A DNA stretch of 64,000 nucleotides from Pyrus communis (Eukaryota; Streptophyta; Magnoliopsida; Rosales; Rosaceae), in NCBI RefSeq assembly GCF_963583255.1, contig NC_084814.1:21593262-21657261 (forward strand), in the 5' to 3' direction. The position numbers were made by a program, and so were the translations under genes. Numbering within the stretch: the first letter of the stretch is position 1; each line of letters opens with the position of its first letter. This document shows positions 61,932 to 64,000 of the stretch, in pieces. Under the pieces are notes generated by a model that was not told the origin of the DNA, made no database searches, and saw only the letters and a program-made list of their open reading frames with translations.

Positions 61932-64000
61932 ATGAAATCAGAAGGCGGAGCGTCACTGCCGTCAGGCCCAGACGCGAAGAAACGGCGAGTGAGCTACTTC
62001 TACGAGCCCACCGTCGGCGATTACTACTATGGCCAAGGCCACCCGATGAAGCCCCACCGAATCCGCATGGCCCACAACTTAGTCGTCCACTACGGCCTCC
62101 ACCGTCGGATGGAGATCAACCGCCCCTTCCCCGCCGGGCCCATCGACATCCGCCGCTTCCACGCCGACGACTACGTCGACTTCCTCGCCTCCGTCACCCC
62201 CGAGACCCTCGCCGATTCCGTCCACTCCCGCCACCTCAAGCGCTTCAACGTCGGCGAGGACTGCCCCGTATTTGACGGCCTCTTCGGTTTCTGCCAGGCC
62301 TCCGCCGGCGGCTCAATCGGCGCCGCCGTCAAGCTCAACCGCCAGGACGCGGACATCGCTCTCAACTGGGCCGGTGGGCTTCACCACGCCAAGAAGGCCG
62401 AGGCTTCTGGATTCTGCTATGTCAATGATATCGTGCTCGGCATTCTTGAGCTCCTCAAGGTTCACAGGGTAATAACAAAACGACTTCTTTATTTCTTTTT
62501 GTAATTAAATTATTAATTTTTGAATTGAACTAATGTTTTTATTCGGAACTCGATTAGCTTACCTACAAATTTAGGGTTCTTGATACTTCTTTGCTGCGTA
62601 TTTTACTTGCATTGACCAATTTTTAGTTACCAAACTATATGAATTTTATGCTTTCTTGCACTTAACCGGGAGCAAGTAATTCGGAGTTTCGTAAAGTTGA
62701 ATCAAATGAAATTTCGAACGGAGTAAAATCTACTCGTGAGAGTATCCGCCTTTTATTCGGGTTGTACGTCTGGTCTAGGCCAAATGTTTGTTCTGTTCAT
62801 TTGTTATATCGTGTTTGTAGTCATTGTTTTCGATTGCTTAATGAATTACTTATGTGATCGTCACTGCGCAGCGTGTGCTTTATGTAGACATTGATGTGCA
62901 CCATGGAGATGGAGTTGAGGAGGCATTTTACACCACTGACAGGGTCATGACTGTGTCCTTCCATAAGTTCGGGGATTTCTTTCCTGGCACTGGGCACATT
63001 AAAGATGTTGGGGTTGGGACTGGGAAGAACTATGCTTTGAATGTCCCGCTAAATGATGGGATGGATGATGAGAGTTTCCGTAGTCTGTTTAGGCCCGTCA
63101 TCCAGAAAGTCATGGAGATGTATCAGCCAGACGCAGTTGTTCTTCAGTGTGGAGCGGATTCTTTGTCTGGTGATAGGTTGGGGTGCTTCAACTTGTCTGT
63201 CAAGGGCCATGCGGATTGTCTTCGTTTCCTGAGATCTTTTAATGTTCCTCTGATGGTCTTGGGTGGTGGAGGTTATACAATCCGTAATGTGGCTCGTTGC
63301 TGGTGTTATGAGGTTTATCTCTAATGGCTTCCTCTTTATTTTGGCAATCACTGTAACATCGTATATTTGCATTTCCTGTTTCTTTTAATTGAACGACTAT
63401 CATGTGATGTAATGTCCTTATGATTGCATCCATTACTTTGAAACAGACAGCAGTGGCGGTTGATGTGGAGCCTGATAATAAGTTGCCTTACAATGAATAC
63501 TATGAGTATTTTGGGCCAGATTACACTCTTCATATTGCCCCGTCCAACATGGAGAATCTAAACACACCCAAAGATCTGGAGAAAATAAGGTGTGTTTGTT
63601 GCTTCATTACTTGTGACAGTCACAAGTCGGTGATAGTGGATTGCATTGTACTGCAGTTTACTTTTAAGCTAGAAATTTTATTTCGTCATTGCTGACACCA
63701 ATAATCTCAGCTGCATCATACTAGTCCCCAACCATGCTTAAATTATTGAACAGAGATCTCATAACATATTGTAAAAAGGAAATAGCTCATCCTTAATTTG
63801 CTTCTATTTGAAAATATGTTGCCGTTTTGAGCTCCACAAGCTTAGCTTTGCTTTCCAGAAGTATTCAGGACATCACATAATTACGATGACCTGTCAGATA
63901 TTGGAATTTTAAGTTCAGCATGCTGTTTATTGTTTGTAATTGGTATCGCAGATCATATGATTTAACGTGTTTCAACATTTGTGCTATTTGCCTGGTGCAA
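61932..64000 (+). CDS. HDA6: Histone deacetylase, class I RPD3 type (HDA6-like), 5' part only
   Basis: Exons seen: 61932-62468, 62872-63312 and 63447-63589 (373 complete codons). The next exon lies beyond the window. The enzyme removes acetyl groups from histone tails in the nucleus, and the plant orthologue acts in gene silencing. The start [20 protein letters not shown] and the deacetylase core match HDA6. Catalytic elements are intact: the His pair at 151-152 (GGLHHAKK), zinc ligands Asp187 and His189 (DIDVHHGDG) and Asp275 (CGADSLSGD), and Tyr314 (GGGGYT). Exon 3 ends with ...[10 protein letters not shown], after which an intron (GTGTGT) runs to the window edge. All three exons are in phase. 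The ATG follows directly on a GA-rich leader. HDA6 rather than HDA19 is chosen from the [19 protein letters not shown] start. Confidence 0.93.

Noticed and set aside
61622..62275. Arg/Pro-rich frame overlapping HDA6
   Set aside because: It reads through GA repeats and then the first HDA6 exon in the wrong phase.

Overview
The window is nuclear DNA of a flowering plant. It shows split genes with GT-AG introns and plant-specific families, in long AT-rich intergenic stretches full of small transposons. A woody Rosaceae species (apple/pear group) is my best inference. It rests on the Cassandra 5S-bearing TRIM elements and on a peroxisomal copper amine oxidase ending in AKL, as I recall for the apple peroxisomal isoform. 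The sequence itself proves only 'eudicot-like plant'.

Genes, left to right: (1) 819-2338 (+), a Universal Stress Protein-domain protein in 4 exons. (2) 3847-7620 (+), a DEAD-box RNA helicase of the RH30 type in 10 exons. (3) 19813-24301 (+), a copper amine oxidase in 12 exons with all cofactor and copper residues and a C-terminal AKL. (4) 25116-26006 (+), intronless XRCC3, a RAD51 paralogue. (5) 26105-27240, a scrambled copper amine oxidase pseudogene. (6) 27720-28991 (-), a shortened DUF2828-family protein. (7) 31046-32890 (+), an intronless armadillo-repeat protein of the ARO type. (8) 42183-43596 (-), an R2R3-MYB transcription factor in 3 exons. (9) 61932 to the window end (+), the 5' part of an RPD3/HDA1 class I histone deacetylase closest to HDA6. 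These are independently transcribed plant genes. I see no operon-like or pathway clustering, apart from the amine oxidase gene and its broken copy, which flank XRCC3.

The intergenic space is the richer part. It holds a tandem Cassandra (three LTRs, two internal segments, perfect 5-bp target duplication), a second full Cassandra and a Cassandra solo LTR. The first two may sit inside an older element with inverted ends. Two members of another TRIM family with LTRs of about 115 bp or less are present. A 975-bp almost perfect foldback element with a 10-bp target duplication interrupts a 31-bp minisatellite. There is also a hAT-like element with an 8-bp target duplication, a long-TIR element with a possible captured fragment, several hairpin MITEs, SINE-like units (one pair head to head), and several local tandem duplications. 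Two of those duplications lie in the 5' regions of the DUF2828 and HDA6 genes.

No CRISPR array, bacterial system or virus was found. Nothing here amounts to a new multi-gene system; the novelty is in transposon structure and local rearrangement. Exon boundaries were set by hand from splice signals, reading phase and family sequence, so they are predictions.
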